A stretch of 64,000 nt of DNA from Mastigias papua. Taxonomy: Eukaryota > Cnidaria > Scyphozoa > Rhizostomeae > Mastigiidae. The stretch is taken from positions 12,606,229 to 12,670,228 of the forward strand of contig OZ025282.1 in assembly GCA_964019165.1 (NCBI GenBank), read 5' to 3'. Below the pieces are notes generated by a model that ran no database searches, had not been told where the DNA came from, and worked only from the letters and a program-made list of their open reading frames with translations. Both the position numbers and the translations under genes were made by a program. Shown piece after piece: positions 56,001 to 64,000 of this stretch (within the stretch, counting starts at the first letter, position 1; the number at the start of each line of letters is the position of its first letter).

Positions 56001-58696
56001 AAATTGAAAGGATGAAAGCAGGTAAAGTACCCCATAATGAAGCTGAGAGTGAAAAAGAGGTCATGCAAGATGATCTATCATTTGCTCAGCATACTATAGG
56101 CCCTCCACAAAAGGACAATAACAGCAAGGTTCTTGGCGTGAATTGGAATAGGGAAAATGACGAATTGTTTTTTGATTTAAGTCAAACTTTGGAGTTGACT
56201 CAAAAGCTTAAGCCCACAAAACGCTCCCTTTTGAAACTAGCGGCCAAGATTTTTGACCCTCTTGGATGTCTTAGTGTGTATACCATAAATTTAAAGGTTC
56301 TATTTCAAGAACTTTGCATCGAAAAATGGGGTTGGGATGAAGAGCTCACGGGGGAGCAAAGGGCAAACTATGATCGTTTCATGTCGGAAATACGCCCTGT
56401 GAATGGAATCCACATGTCACGATGCTTTTTTGAGAAAGTAAACAAGGTCGAATTGCATGGGTTTGCGGATGCCGGTGAAAAAGCATACGCTGCCATTGTA
56501 TATCTGCGAGTTGTGTATGAAACGGGGGAGACAAATATCAAATTTGTAGCTGCAAAAGCCAAGGTTTGCCCAATTACTAAGCAAAGCATTCCACGTTTAG
56601 AGCTTCTAGGGGCCCACTTACTCGCTAAATTGGCTAAAACAGTAAGGAGTGTTCTGGCGGAGGAGCTTCAGGGTACGCCCATCATCACATTTTACTGGGT
56701 AGATTCCGTTGCCGTTCTTTGTTGGATTAAGAACAATAAGGTCTGGAAACAATTTGTTCGCCACCGGGTGTCAGACATTTTACGCGACTCGCAACGGGAG
56801 GAATGGTTTTACTGTCCAGGTCCACAAAACCCAGCAGATTTGCCATCAAGGGGCATGTATGGCCCTCACTTAGAACGTAATCTTTTTTGGTGGGAGGGTC
56901 CAGGGTTCCTTAAGCATCCATCTACAAAATGGCCAAAACAAGAAGCGAGTTTCGAATCCAGGTCAGCTTTAGAGGAAGGTACAAAACAGGTCCCTAACGT
57001 TACTCACGTTCTAGCAAGCAAAGAAATTTTGAATGTCAGCAAAGTCATGGAAGCTGAAAGGTTTAGTTCGTATAAGAAATACCTGCATACGCTAGCATGG
57101 GTATTTCGGTTTATAAATAATTTACGTGCTTCGTTAGCAAACAAGAACTGCAAAAGGGGACATCAGGTAAGTATAGAGGAAGTAGATCACGCAGAAAATG
57201 TTCTTATATGCTCGATACAAAGCGAATCGTTTGCTAAGGAAATTGAATACTTGCAGAAAAAAGGGGAAACAAAACCCCCTTTATACGTCTCGCAATTTCA
57301 TCTATTTTTAGATGAAAAGGGTGTTTTAAGGTGTCAAAGTCGCATAAAACACGCACCTGTTATAGAGACATGCATACAACCGATATTGTTACCGAAATTC
57401 CATCAAGTTTCCAAATTGTTAGTAATCTATTGTCACGAGAAGGTCATGCACGATGGAGTAAGGGAAACATTAAATCTTTTAAGGCAAAAGTATTGGATTC
57501 CACGAGCAAGGGAACTGGTGAAAAGTGTATTAAGAAAATGTATCCCATGTAAAAGGGTAGAAGGCTTGCCTTTCTCTACAACGTTTTGTCCGGATTTGCC
57601 ACAGATAAGGGTTGACGATCAGCCCCCATTTACGAACACAGGATTAGACTTTGCCGGCCCGCTTAAGGTGTTAAATAAGGCTAACAAGGATGGAGAGGAA
57701 AAGTATTATGTGTGCCTTTTCACATGTATGTCTACAAGAGCCATTCATTTAGAACTCGTAGAGTCTCTCGAGGTTGAAGCGTTTTTGCGTGCATTTAGAA
57801 GATTTGCAGCACGTAGAGGTTTGCCATCGCTTTTAATAAGTGATAACGCCAAAAGTTTTAAGTCGGCACCAAGGGAAGTAAAGGGACTGTTACGTTCTCC
57901 TAGACTGGGTGAAGGTCTAGTGAAAAGGGGGGTTAGATGGCAGTTTATAATAGATAGAAGTCCATGGCAAGGAGGCGCTTGGGAAAGGCTTATTAGAAGC
58001 GTAAAGCGTTGTCTAAAAAAGGTAATTGGTCGCGCATATCTGACGCACATGGAATTAAGTACTATTCTAACAGAAGTCGAAGCGGTTATTAATTGTAGGC
58101 CAATTACATACGTATATGATGATGTGGACGGAATTTCGTATCCACTGACACCATCTCAATTGATAAATGGCAAGAACCTATCACTGCTACCCCAAGACAG
58201 GTACTTCGAAATGGTAAGTACGTATGAATCGCTGTCTAAACGAGCCAAATATCATAAGACCCTATTACATCAGTTCAACAAACGATGGAAAAAAGAGTAT
58301 TTAACGGGTCTAATGGAAGTTTACAGACCAAATGACAAACAACAAGAGCCTAATGTATCAGTAGGGGATATAGTCCTTTTGAAAGATGAAAGTAAGAAAC
58401 GTGCTTTTTGGAAATTATGTAAAATCATCCAGTTAATTGTAGGCACAGATGGAAGAGTGAGGTCAGCCAAGATACAGATTGCTGGTGAAAAAAGCAAGGG
58501 TAAGGTATTTAGACGTTCTCTAAAGTTACTTGTTCCTTTAGAAATCGCTTGCAAAGAACCTATTTGTACCACAGAGAATAAACGAATTATGCCTATAACG
58601 CATGCGCAGAAAGCGGATCAGCCGATTACGCGATCAAAACGCGCCGCAGCGACATTAGGAGAATTTTTAAGAAGAGACAATGCTGACAATATGTAG
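53090..58696 (+). CDS. BEL/Pao Gag-Pol polyprotein, 1868 residues
   Basis: It encodes the capsid, protease, reverse transcriptase, RNase H and integrase for copying the element. Gag spans about 1-460: a coiled-coil-like N-terminus, then zinc-knuckle-type motifs CVYCGQAHASSSC (388-400) and CFSCLKIGHITKRC (419-432). Protease has FDGGSQRSYI with Asp500. RT contains LRVVFDGSAKSSKEDLSLND, ITADIEKAFLQI and YADD at 926-929. A Pao-type A17/RNase H region follows. The integrase HHCC-like region ends CIPCKRVEG, with catalytic Asp1520 (GLDFAGP), Asp1585 (SDNAKSF) and Glu1632 (GAWERL). The tail has the VGDIVLLKDE domain typical of Pao elements. No stop or frameshift occurs. The start codon lies in the primer-binding site; it is the first in-frame ATG after the LTR. 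Confidence 0.95.
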   Translation: MAPKRRGTKHDDNETTEEESRVTLKKLIAIRSGSRNCIGKLERQATTLIDELVNEQGESVHSLIRLETCQKALTEKQASVNELNEKILQICTDDIIEKEIDEAAEWNFLVDETLAKIQAFKDRRFAQPINSRNRRESTEGNTSTPARNSQNAEETPNGPELNSSGISMNSTAIRLPKITLPRFNGDIARFMSFWQSFENAIDRNEGIAAVDKLNYLINLLEGPAYRAVSGLELTEGNYTNAVQILKTRFGNKQQIISSHMQALLGLQSSPNATVKQLRFIYDSINVHVRGLDALGMSSSSYGSLLVPILMSRMPREITLQVARKTTEEVWPINEILEIVRKEIEAMELSENIKPMERKYERTSVYDRPKSPQGTTKSFLTKGEKTPNCVYCGQAHASSSCETVQDVKDRKKILLDNKRCFSCLKIGHITKRCSGKYHCKTCGGKYHHESLCHKESTKGIEHDTKVTSNVNVKQEVLLQTATAYVYGNDKAEKREINILFDGGSQRSYISDEVRRKLNLRIEGQEQLNLNTFGTEKSTRKKCDIVQLKLDVGADEPPIAISALSYPSICSPINTRVDISMHKHLLGLQLADKRLSEQNRRIDLLVGNDYLYDIIIGEVIRGNTGPVAISSKLGWIISGKTPGSLESTACINVCSNLILETSVGKPFVDDCDEITQTLREFWKHESSGIEEEIKTPQSTSDDNKGEPFDITFNGQRYQVGLPWKVDVSNLNDDYDLAIHRLRSLYCKLKGNPELMSEYDNIFKDQLANGIIEQVPTTEENKGTAHFLSHHGIVRRDQETTKLRVVFDGSAKSSKEDLSLNDCLELGDNYMPPLFDTLLRFRLHGIGITADIEKAFLQIEIKESDRDALRFLWFDDITKPNPKVIQLKYCRLVFGLRPSPSILGATIKKHLLKFADEYPDVVKVLDHLYADDLSCSTNSIENALKIFHKSREILSKGGFNLRKFRTNDKVLLQEIERMKAGKVPHNEAESEKEVMQDDLSFAQHTIGPPQKDNNSKVLGVNWNRENDELFFDLSQTLELTQKLKPTKRSLLKLAAKIFDPLGCLSVYTINLKVLFQELCIEKWGWDEELTGEQRANYDRFMSEIRPVNGIHMSRCFFEKVNKVELHGFADAGEKAYAAIVYLRVVYETGETNIKFVAAKAKVCPITKQSIPRLELLGAHLLAKLAKTVRSVLAEELQGTPIITFYWVDSVAVLCWIKNNKVWKQFVRHRVSDILRDSQREEWFYCPGPQNPADLPSRGMYGPHLERNLFWWEGPGFLKHPSTKWPKQEASFESRSALEEGTKQVPNVTHVLASKEILNVSKVMEAERFSSYKKYLHTLAWVFRFINNLRASLANKNCKRGHQVSIEEVDHAENVLICSIQSESFAKEIEYLQKKGETKPPLYVSQFHLFLDEKGVLRCQSRIKHAPVIETCIQPILLPKFHQVSKLLVIYCHEKVMHDGVRETLNLLRQKYWIPRARELVKSVLRKCIPCKRVEGLPFSTTFCPDLPQIRVDDQPPFTNTGLDFAGPLKVLNKANKDGEEKYYVCLFTCMSTRAIHLELVESLEVEAFLRAFRRFAARRGLPSLLISDNAKSFKSAPREVKGLLRSPRLGEGLVKRGVRWQFIIDRSPWQGGAWERLIRSVKRCLKKVIGRAYLTHMELSTILTEVEAVINCRPITYVYDDVDGISYPLTPSQLINGKNLSLLPQDRYFEMVSTYESLSKRAKYHKTLLHQFNKRWKKEYLTGLMEVYRPNDKQQEPNVSVGDIVLLKDESKKRAFWKLCKIIQLIVGTDGRVRSAKIQIAGEKSKGKVFRRSLKLLVPLEIACKEPICTTENKRIMPITHAQKADQPITRSKRAAATLGEFLRRDNADNM
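53091..53108 (+). promoter_or_regulatory. BEL/Pao primer-binding site
   Basis: TGGCGCCCAAACGACGGG begins three bases after the 5' LTR. TGGCGCC is the usual start of sites that pair with a tRNA 3' end. It overlaps the gag-pol start codon at 53090-53092. Confidence 0.75.
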
Positions 58697-58812
58697 TTCT
58701 TATGATATTGCTTAATTAATTTCATTCATGCTTCAAAGACTTTGTTAGTTATGTTCACGTTGTTAAAGCTTATGGTTAAGTTTTGTTATTGTAAATTGAG
58801 TGAATTCAGCTC

Positions 58813-58825
58813 AATTGGGGGAGTA
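58813..58825 (+). promoter_or_regulatory. BEL/Pao polypurine tract
   Basis: The purine run TTGGGGGAGTA lies directly before the 3' LTR, where plus-strand DNA synthesis is primed in LTR elements. Confidence 0.65.
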
Positions 58826-58968
58826 TGTTGTGAAGTCAGTATGTCATATATGTCATCGTAGTTATAGCTTCACACGTGCTCGCCCCAGTCTCTGTAGTTT
58901 GTAAATATGCGTTTTATTGATTTGTTAGTTTAGTTGTGAGTTATGCTGAAAGAATTATGATCACAATA
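58826..58968 (+). repeat. BEL/Pao element, 3' LTR (143 bp)
   Basis: Starts TGTTGTGAAGTC, ends GATCACAATA, followed by GTGCG. Confidence 0.96.
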
Positions 58969-59306
58969 GTGCGAAATGCGTAATTGCTGCAAGAAGCACT
59001 GAAAACGCGGCTGACAGTTATGCCAATGATGATGACATTCTGAACGCCGATTATAGACACATTTTTAGCATGCTAGAAATATGCAATAAACGCAATAAAT
59101 TGTTTTTCAAAAAGTTAAAGTTTTTTATCCAGTGCATATGTTGGTCCTCTGTCCACATCCATTAATAACAGCCCACCCCATAGACATTCACCTTGGAGCT
59201 TTTCCACCCCCCCCGCTTATTGCAACCCCCCCGCTTATTTACTTTGAGACTTTTTTCCAACCCCCCCGCTTATTGCCACCCCCCTTCTATTCCGGACTGG
59301 AGAGTA

Positions 59307-60258
59307 TTTCGGACTCTCAGTGTTCGAAGGAAATTGAGGAGTGCCGCTTTGTGTTTTTTGCTTTCGTATAGCGTCCGAGGCTGCAAGAGAACATGAGAAA
59401 GAGAATCACGATAGGTCCCAGGAATTCATAAATATGTTGTTAGGTGTATCATGCTAAGGTAGCATCCGTATTGGGTTAGATGTTTGTAGCAGTAATGTGT
59501 CGGTATTGAATGTAAAGTATTGCCGAAGTCATCACTTGCTATTAGCACCATGATAAAGTGGAGTTTAAATAGAGTTGTGTTGTGTAGTTAAGGGAGAGTT
59601 GCCCAGATTCAATGACAGGGACGTCAAGTCACCTCTCCGAACCAGTGGCCACTAAAGAGTCAAATAGCATTGAGAGATAAGTTAGAATATGTGTTTCAAT
59701 GACTCTGTTCTCTTATACAACGATATTCACCACGCTCAAGAGAGTGAAATAAAATGTCAGTTTTAGACAAAATGTCAGTTTTAGACACACAAAAGATTTA
59801 AGATACTTGTTTCATTTTCAATGGCCCACATCTTCATTGATGCGCAAAGAAATGAGTTGAAATTTTGCACATATATACAATGTTTTACCCCATCCATTTT
59901 AGGCAATACTTTTTGCCAATTATAGATATTTTCCGAAATAGCATTCCCGAAAATGCTAAAAATTGGCAGTTTAGGAGAGTCATCTCATATTTGAAGAAGC
60001 TCTAGTGATAATATACATAGTACAACAGAGTTTATGTTTGATTTTTCTGTTTCCTTGGTTACAGCGACTGTGTAGTGCACCCTATCAAATTTTATTGAGT
60101 TGCAAATAGAAACATCTATATCTCTTTGTATCGTTTTGTTTTGTTCACTTTGTGTCTAGAGGTTGACTTTGAGATTTGAGGAACTAGAAAGCAGACTGGC
60201 TTGTTTTTGTCTAGAAAGTCTAAATAGCAAAAACACAAATAAAATCAAGCTTACTACA
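59307..60258. other. No gene recognised; probable 5' LTR of Gypsy 3 at the end
   Basis: The last part, up to TTACTACA at 60258, should contain the 5' LTR of the third Gypsy element, but its start cannot be set because the 3' LTR is absent. A 20-bp direct duplication built on AAAATGTCAGTTTTAGAC occurs at about 59752-59788. Confidence 0.45.
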
Positions 60259-63200
60259 TTGGTGACCGAGTTTTCTTCACTATTGTTTATATCGTTATTG
60301 TTTGGCCATAATTTTTGTTACTTCGCTCGTCACTTTTGGATCGCATGCTTTGTATCATGAACGAGTCAGGTGCTACCTCAGGGGGTGATACTGGCCCTTC
60401 ACATCCCTCGGCATTTGCTGCTACGTTGTCTGTTACTGCAGTGAGTGTAAAAAGGGCTGTCGAAAGGGCTGAGTATTAAAACCTCATGTTTTTATATGAA
60501 ATATATACAGAACGAATTACTTACTAAACTATTGTATAATCTGAACTTAATCAAATCGCCTCTCAACTGTCAATCTCTAATTCTTCGATCTAAACAACTG
60601 AACCGATCGTATTATGCTACAAATGATATATTGACGCATAACAAGGATGTCACATGACTTATAATACATGATACACAACTAGTGCTGAGATCTCTACAAC
60701 ATTTAGTATGGTTCACACAGATCGAAGCACAGTTTGCTGATAAAATCCTTGAAGTTGCATCACCTGCCACTACTGTCTCTGCCCTCTCCAAACCAGTTGC
60801 GTCTTCCCCACATTCCTCTGCCCAATCTCATCCTGATATTCAGGATCTTCAGGCTCAAATTTCGTCCTAAACTACTCACGTTCAGGCTCTTGTCACTCAG
60901 CTGAATTTCTGCAATATCACTCGTCTTCGCGGTCGTATCACAACTACCCCACGCTTTACCAGACCTCGTTCCTCCGGTCGCTCTCGTCACTCTGGTTCCC
61001 AGTGATGGTGTCATTGGAAATTCGGTTCACATGCTAAGAAATGTGAACCTCCATGCTCATTTCACTCCCATCAATTTACACAGTCGAAAAACCCCACACA
61101 CACACTACCAATCACCTATTCTTCGTCACCTAGCGTACAATTGGTACACGATTCTTGGTTGACACATGTGCTGACGTGAGTGATCTTCCGTGTACTACAT
61201 CTTGTCGCAAGTTAGTTTCTCCTCTTACATTGCAAGCTGTAAGCCATTCTCCGATCCAATCATATGACGAACAATCTCTTTCAGCAGATATTGGCCTACT
61301 TCGTGTTTTCCGTTGGATTTTTCTCTTGACTAATGTTCTAACTTTTCTTTTCTTGGGGCTGATTTTTTATCTTATTAGAACCTTACAGTGGCTATGCCCT
61401 AACGCAAGCTTACTGGTATTACTACAACCTTTTCCATTCAAGGTATTCAGTCTTCCTTCTCTTCACCTGGCCTCATACTTAGCATCCCTGATTTTGCTCC
61501 CAAATATCAAAGTCTTCTTCGTCAATTTCTGCAACTTACACGCCAAATTCTAAAGACACTCCAGTTAAATATTTGCAAACTCACCACATTCGCACCCATG
61601 GTCCACCAGTTTTCTGTCGCTCTCGCCGTTTAGCTCAGACCGATTAACCATGGCAAAGCAAGAATTTGAACATATGCACTACAACTTGGCTTCATTCAAC
61701 CATCTGAAAGTAGTTGGTCATCACCATTGCATATGGTCCCTAAGAAATCTGGTGAGTGACGCCCATGTTGTGATTATCATGCTCTCAACAAAGCCACCAT
61801 TCCTGATCGGTATCCAATTCCCCACCTTCAAGATTTCAGTTCTTTTCTTTATGTAAAATCGATATTCTCCAAAATTGATATTGTCCTTGCTTATCAACAA
61901 ATTCCTGTAGAGTTCAGTGATGTACCCAAGACTGCCATTATTACCTCTTTCGGTCTCTATAAATGTGTTTGCATGCCTTTCGGTCTGCGCAATGCTGCAC
62001 AAACCTTCCAGCGCTTCATTCAAGAAATCCTTCGCAGTCGGATTTTGTCTTCACTTACATTGATGATCTTCTCATTGCTAGTTCTTCTGAAGGGGAACAT
62101 TTACATTATCTTGAATTGCTTTTTGCCCGTCTTACAACATATGATGTGGTTATTCAGCCATCCAATTGTGTTTTCGGTGTAACCACATTGGAATTCCTAG
62201 GCCATACAATCTCAGAAACAGGAATTGCTCCTCTCGATTCAAAAGTCACAGTTATCAGAGAATTTCTGCTGCCTATTTCCGTGCGCAAAATTCAGGAATT
62301 CCTTTGCCTTGTTAATTTTTATTGCTGATTTACTCCCAATTGCGCCACCACTCTTCGGCCTTTGACTGATGTGCTCTCATCCAAACCTGGCCATGATTTT
62401 AGTCTATCAGGCTCTACTGTTTCTGCTTTTCATACGATCAAAAATTCCCTACCTACTGCCACATTACTAGTACATCCATCGTCCAGTGCATCGCATTGCC
62501 TCATGGTGGATACTTTAAACATTACAGTTGGTAGTGTGCTCCAACAAAAATCAATGACATCTGGGATCCTATTTCTTTCTTCTCAAAGCAACTGCAACCT
62601 GCTGAATATCGATATAGTATATTTGATCATAAACTTCTTGCTATACAATTGTCCATCCGGCATTTTCGTCATTATTTGGAAAGTCGCACATTTTTCATTC
62701 TTTCTGATTACAAACCGTTAACGCATGCTTTCAATGCTTCCCATGATCGTCATCCTCTTCGAGAAATTCGTTAACTTGATTTTATCTCCCAATTTTCAAC
62801 AGACATTGGACACATTCATTGGATACAAAACAGTGTAGCTGATGCATTATCTCTTCTTGGCATCAACACTCTACTCGCTTCTATGAAACTGCTTGATTTT
62901 GATTGATTGTCTCTTGCACAACAGAACGATCCAGATTTCCCACATCTACAGATTTCCACATCTTCACTGCGACTGAAAGAGCTGCCTCTTTCTCTCTCCT
63001 CTTGTTCTATCATTTGTGATGTATCCTCTCCGAACCATTGTTCATATGTTCCTGCATCATTCCGTCGCTAAGTCTTTGATCAGTTACATTCCAAATCTCA
63101 TTCTGGTATTCGTGCTACACGAAAACTCATTAGTGAACGGTTTTTCTGGCGAAGTATGAATATTGATGTTAGCAACTGGACCAAAACTTGCATTGCCTGC

Positions 63201-63706
63201 CAAAAATCAATAGTTCAACATCATACTGTTGCTCCTCCTGATATATTTAACACTCATTATGCCCGTTTTGATAGTGTACATCTCGATGTTGTAGGCCCTC
63301 TTCCAGTGTCTCCTAGTGTTCGCTATCTTCTCATTTGTATTGATCGTTTTACCCATTGGTCTGAAGCTATACCTCTACAAGTCATCTCTGCTGCAACTAT
63401 CACATGTGCTTTTATATCCCACTAGATTTCAGTCTTTGGAGCTCCATCAACTATCACTACAAATCGGGGTACACAATGTGAATCATCTTTGTTCAATTCC
63501 TTGGCTACCCTTCTCGGCTCAAAACGCATTCGTATAATTGCTTACCACCCTTGTGCTAATGACATGGTCGAGCGCTTTCACCCTACATTAAAGGCATCAC
63601 TGAAAGCTAAACCTGATAGAAGTAACTGGACCAAAGCTTTGCCTCTTATTCCTCTATATATGATATATAATGATAGATGCATGAGCTGGTGCAAAAAATG
63701 GGTATA
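60259..63706 (+). pseudogene. Gypsy element 3, decayed and 3'-truncated
   Basis: A primer-binding site TTGGTGACCGAG follows an LTR end at 60258. Gag opens SGATSGGDTGPSHPSAFAAT and is interrupted by unrelated sequence about 60480-60680; the zinc-knuckle region reads CHWKFGSHAKKCEPPC. Protease has VDTCADVSDLP, with the catalytic DTG changed to DTC. RT includes YQQIPVEFSDVPKTAIITSF and FTYIDDLLIASSSEGEH. RNase H and the linker IQNSVADALS follow. Integrase shows LDVVGPLPVS, TTNRGTQCES (Asp changed to Asn) and ANDMVERFHPTLKAS. Many stops occur. Similarity ends near 63690 with no 3' LTR. Confidence 0.88.
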
Positions 63707-64000
63707 AGTGGGGTTTTGAGGGGTGTAAATTAATAATGGAATAATTTATAATAAATTAAAATGGAATAATTTATAATAAAATAAAATGGGGGGTAATTTA
63801 TAATAAATTATAAAATAGTATAATTTAATAAATGTAAAATAATAGAAATATAAAAAATGGGTATATGTATAGTTGATTAGAATTGTAAATTGAAATAGTA
63901 AAATAGACTGGATTATGAAATGATTGGTGAGAATTGAATGTGAATGAGAGAATGGTGAAATATAATGAATGATTAAAATAGATACATGAAATAATGATAT
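63707..64000. other. AT-rich low-complexity tail
   Basis: Abrupt change to repeated words like AATTTATAATAAATTAAAATGG; no gene. The junction truncates Gypsy element 3. Confidence 0.6.

Larger units (their letters stand above)
52945..58968 (+). mobile_element. Intact BEL/Pao LTR retrotransposon
   Basis: A 6.0-kb element with 143-bp LTRs, a 5-bp target duplication GTGCG (52940-52944 and 58969-58973), a primer-binding site, one uninterrupted gag-pol frame and a purine tract before the 3' LTR. LTRs differ at one site in 143, so the insertion is very recent and the element may be competent. It lies inside the 525-bp TIR element, upstream of the P450 gene. Confidence 0.96.
52751..59304. mobile_element. 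TA-flanked DNA element split by a BEL/Pao insertion
   Basis: CTCTCCAGTCCGGAATAGA at 52751 is matched by its exact inverse ending at 59304, a 19-bp perfect TIR. TA stands outside both ends (52749-52750, 59305-59306), as in Tc1/mariner/pogo elements. Without the BEL insertion and one copy of its GTGCG duplication the element is about 525 bp, so it is non-autonomous. C-rich subterminal words (CCCCCCGCTTATTGCAACC type) occur on both sides. Confidence 0.75.

Overview
The window comes from an AT-rich, repeat-dense metazoan nuclear genome, most likely an aquatic invertebrate; I cannot name the species. It has GT-AG spliced genes, an animal-type mitochondrial-clan cytochrome P450, an ELL-family elongation factor gene, a BEL/Pao retrotransposon (an animal lineage), several Gypsy and non-LTR (LINE) remnants, TIR elements, and long AT arrays. 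No rRNA, tRNA or CRISPR was seen.

Host genes. Both recognised genes lie on the minus strand. (1) An ELL/ELL2-like RNA polymerase II elongation factor begins at 24153 and runs toward lower coordinates. Six exons join in phase with good splice sites and match the ELL N-terminal domain; a seventh is tentative, and the C-terminal (occludin-homology) exons were not located. (2) A full-length mitochondrial-type cytochrome P450 is reconstructed from two exons, 51057-51346 and 33216-34533. The splice joins in phase 2 and gives a 535-residue protein. Its single 16.5-kb intron is filled with transposon debris.

Layout. 1-1190: no gene. 1191-8135: a 39-bp minisatellite of roughly 175 copies, open in three frames by arithmetic, with nested 7-, 38- and 61-unit segmental duplications. 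8136-18500: no recognisable gene, several microsatellites. 18513-24153: the ELL gene; one intron carries a perfect 86-nt palindrome between AT arrays. 24341-32640: a gene-free stretch with LINE 3' fragments, (GAT)n tails and TIR elements. 33216-51346: the P450 gene; its intron holds a LINE split by a Gypsy element with 5.6% diverged LTRs (35080-39218), further LINE pieces on both strands, a PIF/Harbinger-like MITE with TTA target duplication (42386-42858), a second decayed Gypsy element (about 44460-46560) and a TIR element holding a 22-bp minisatellite. 52751-59304: a TA-flanked DNA element split by a nearly pristine BEL/Pao retrotransposon (52945-58968; 143-bp LTRs with one mismatch; one intact 1868-residue Gag-Pol ORF). 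60259-63706: a third decayed Gypsy element, followed by AT-rich low-complexity sequence to the window end.

The region records several ages of transposition: a very recent BEL insertion, an intermediate Gypsy insertion into an older LINE, and old fragments with many stops. The two host genes keep clean reading frames and splice sites.
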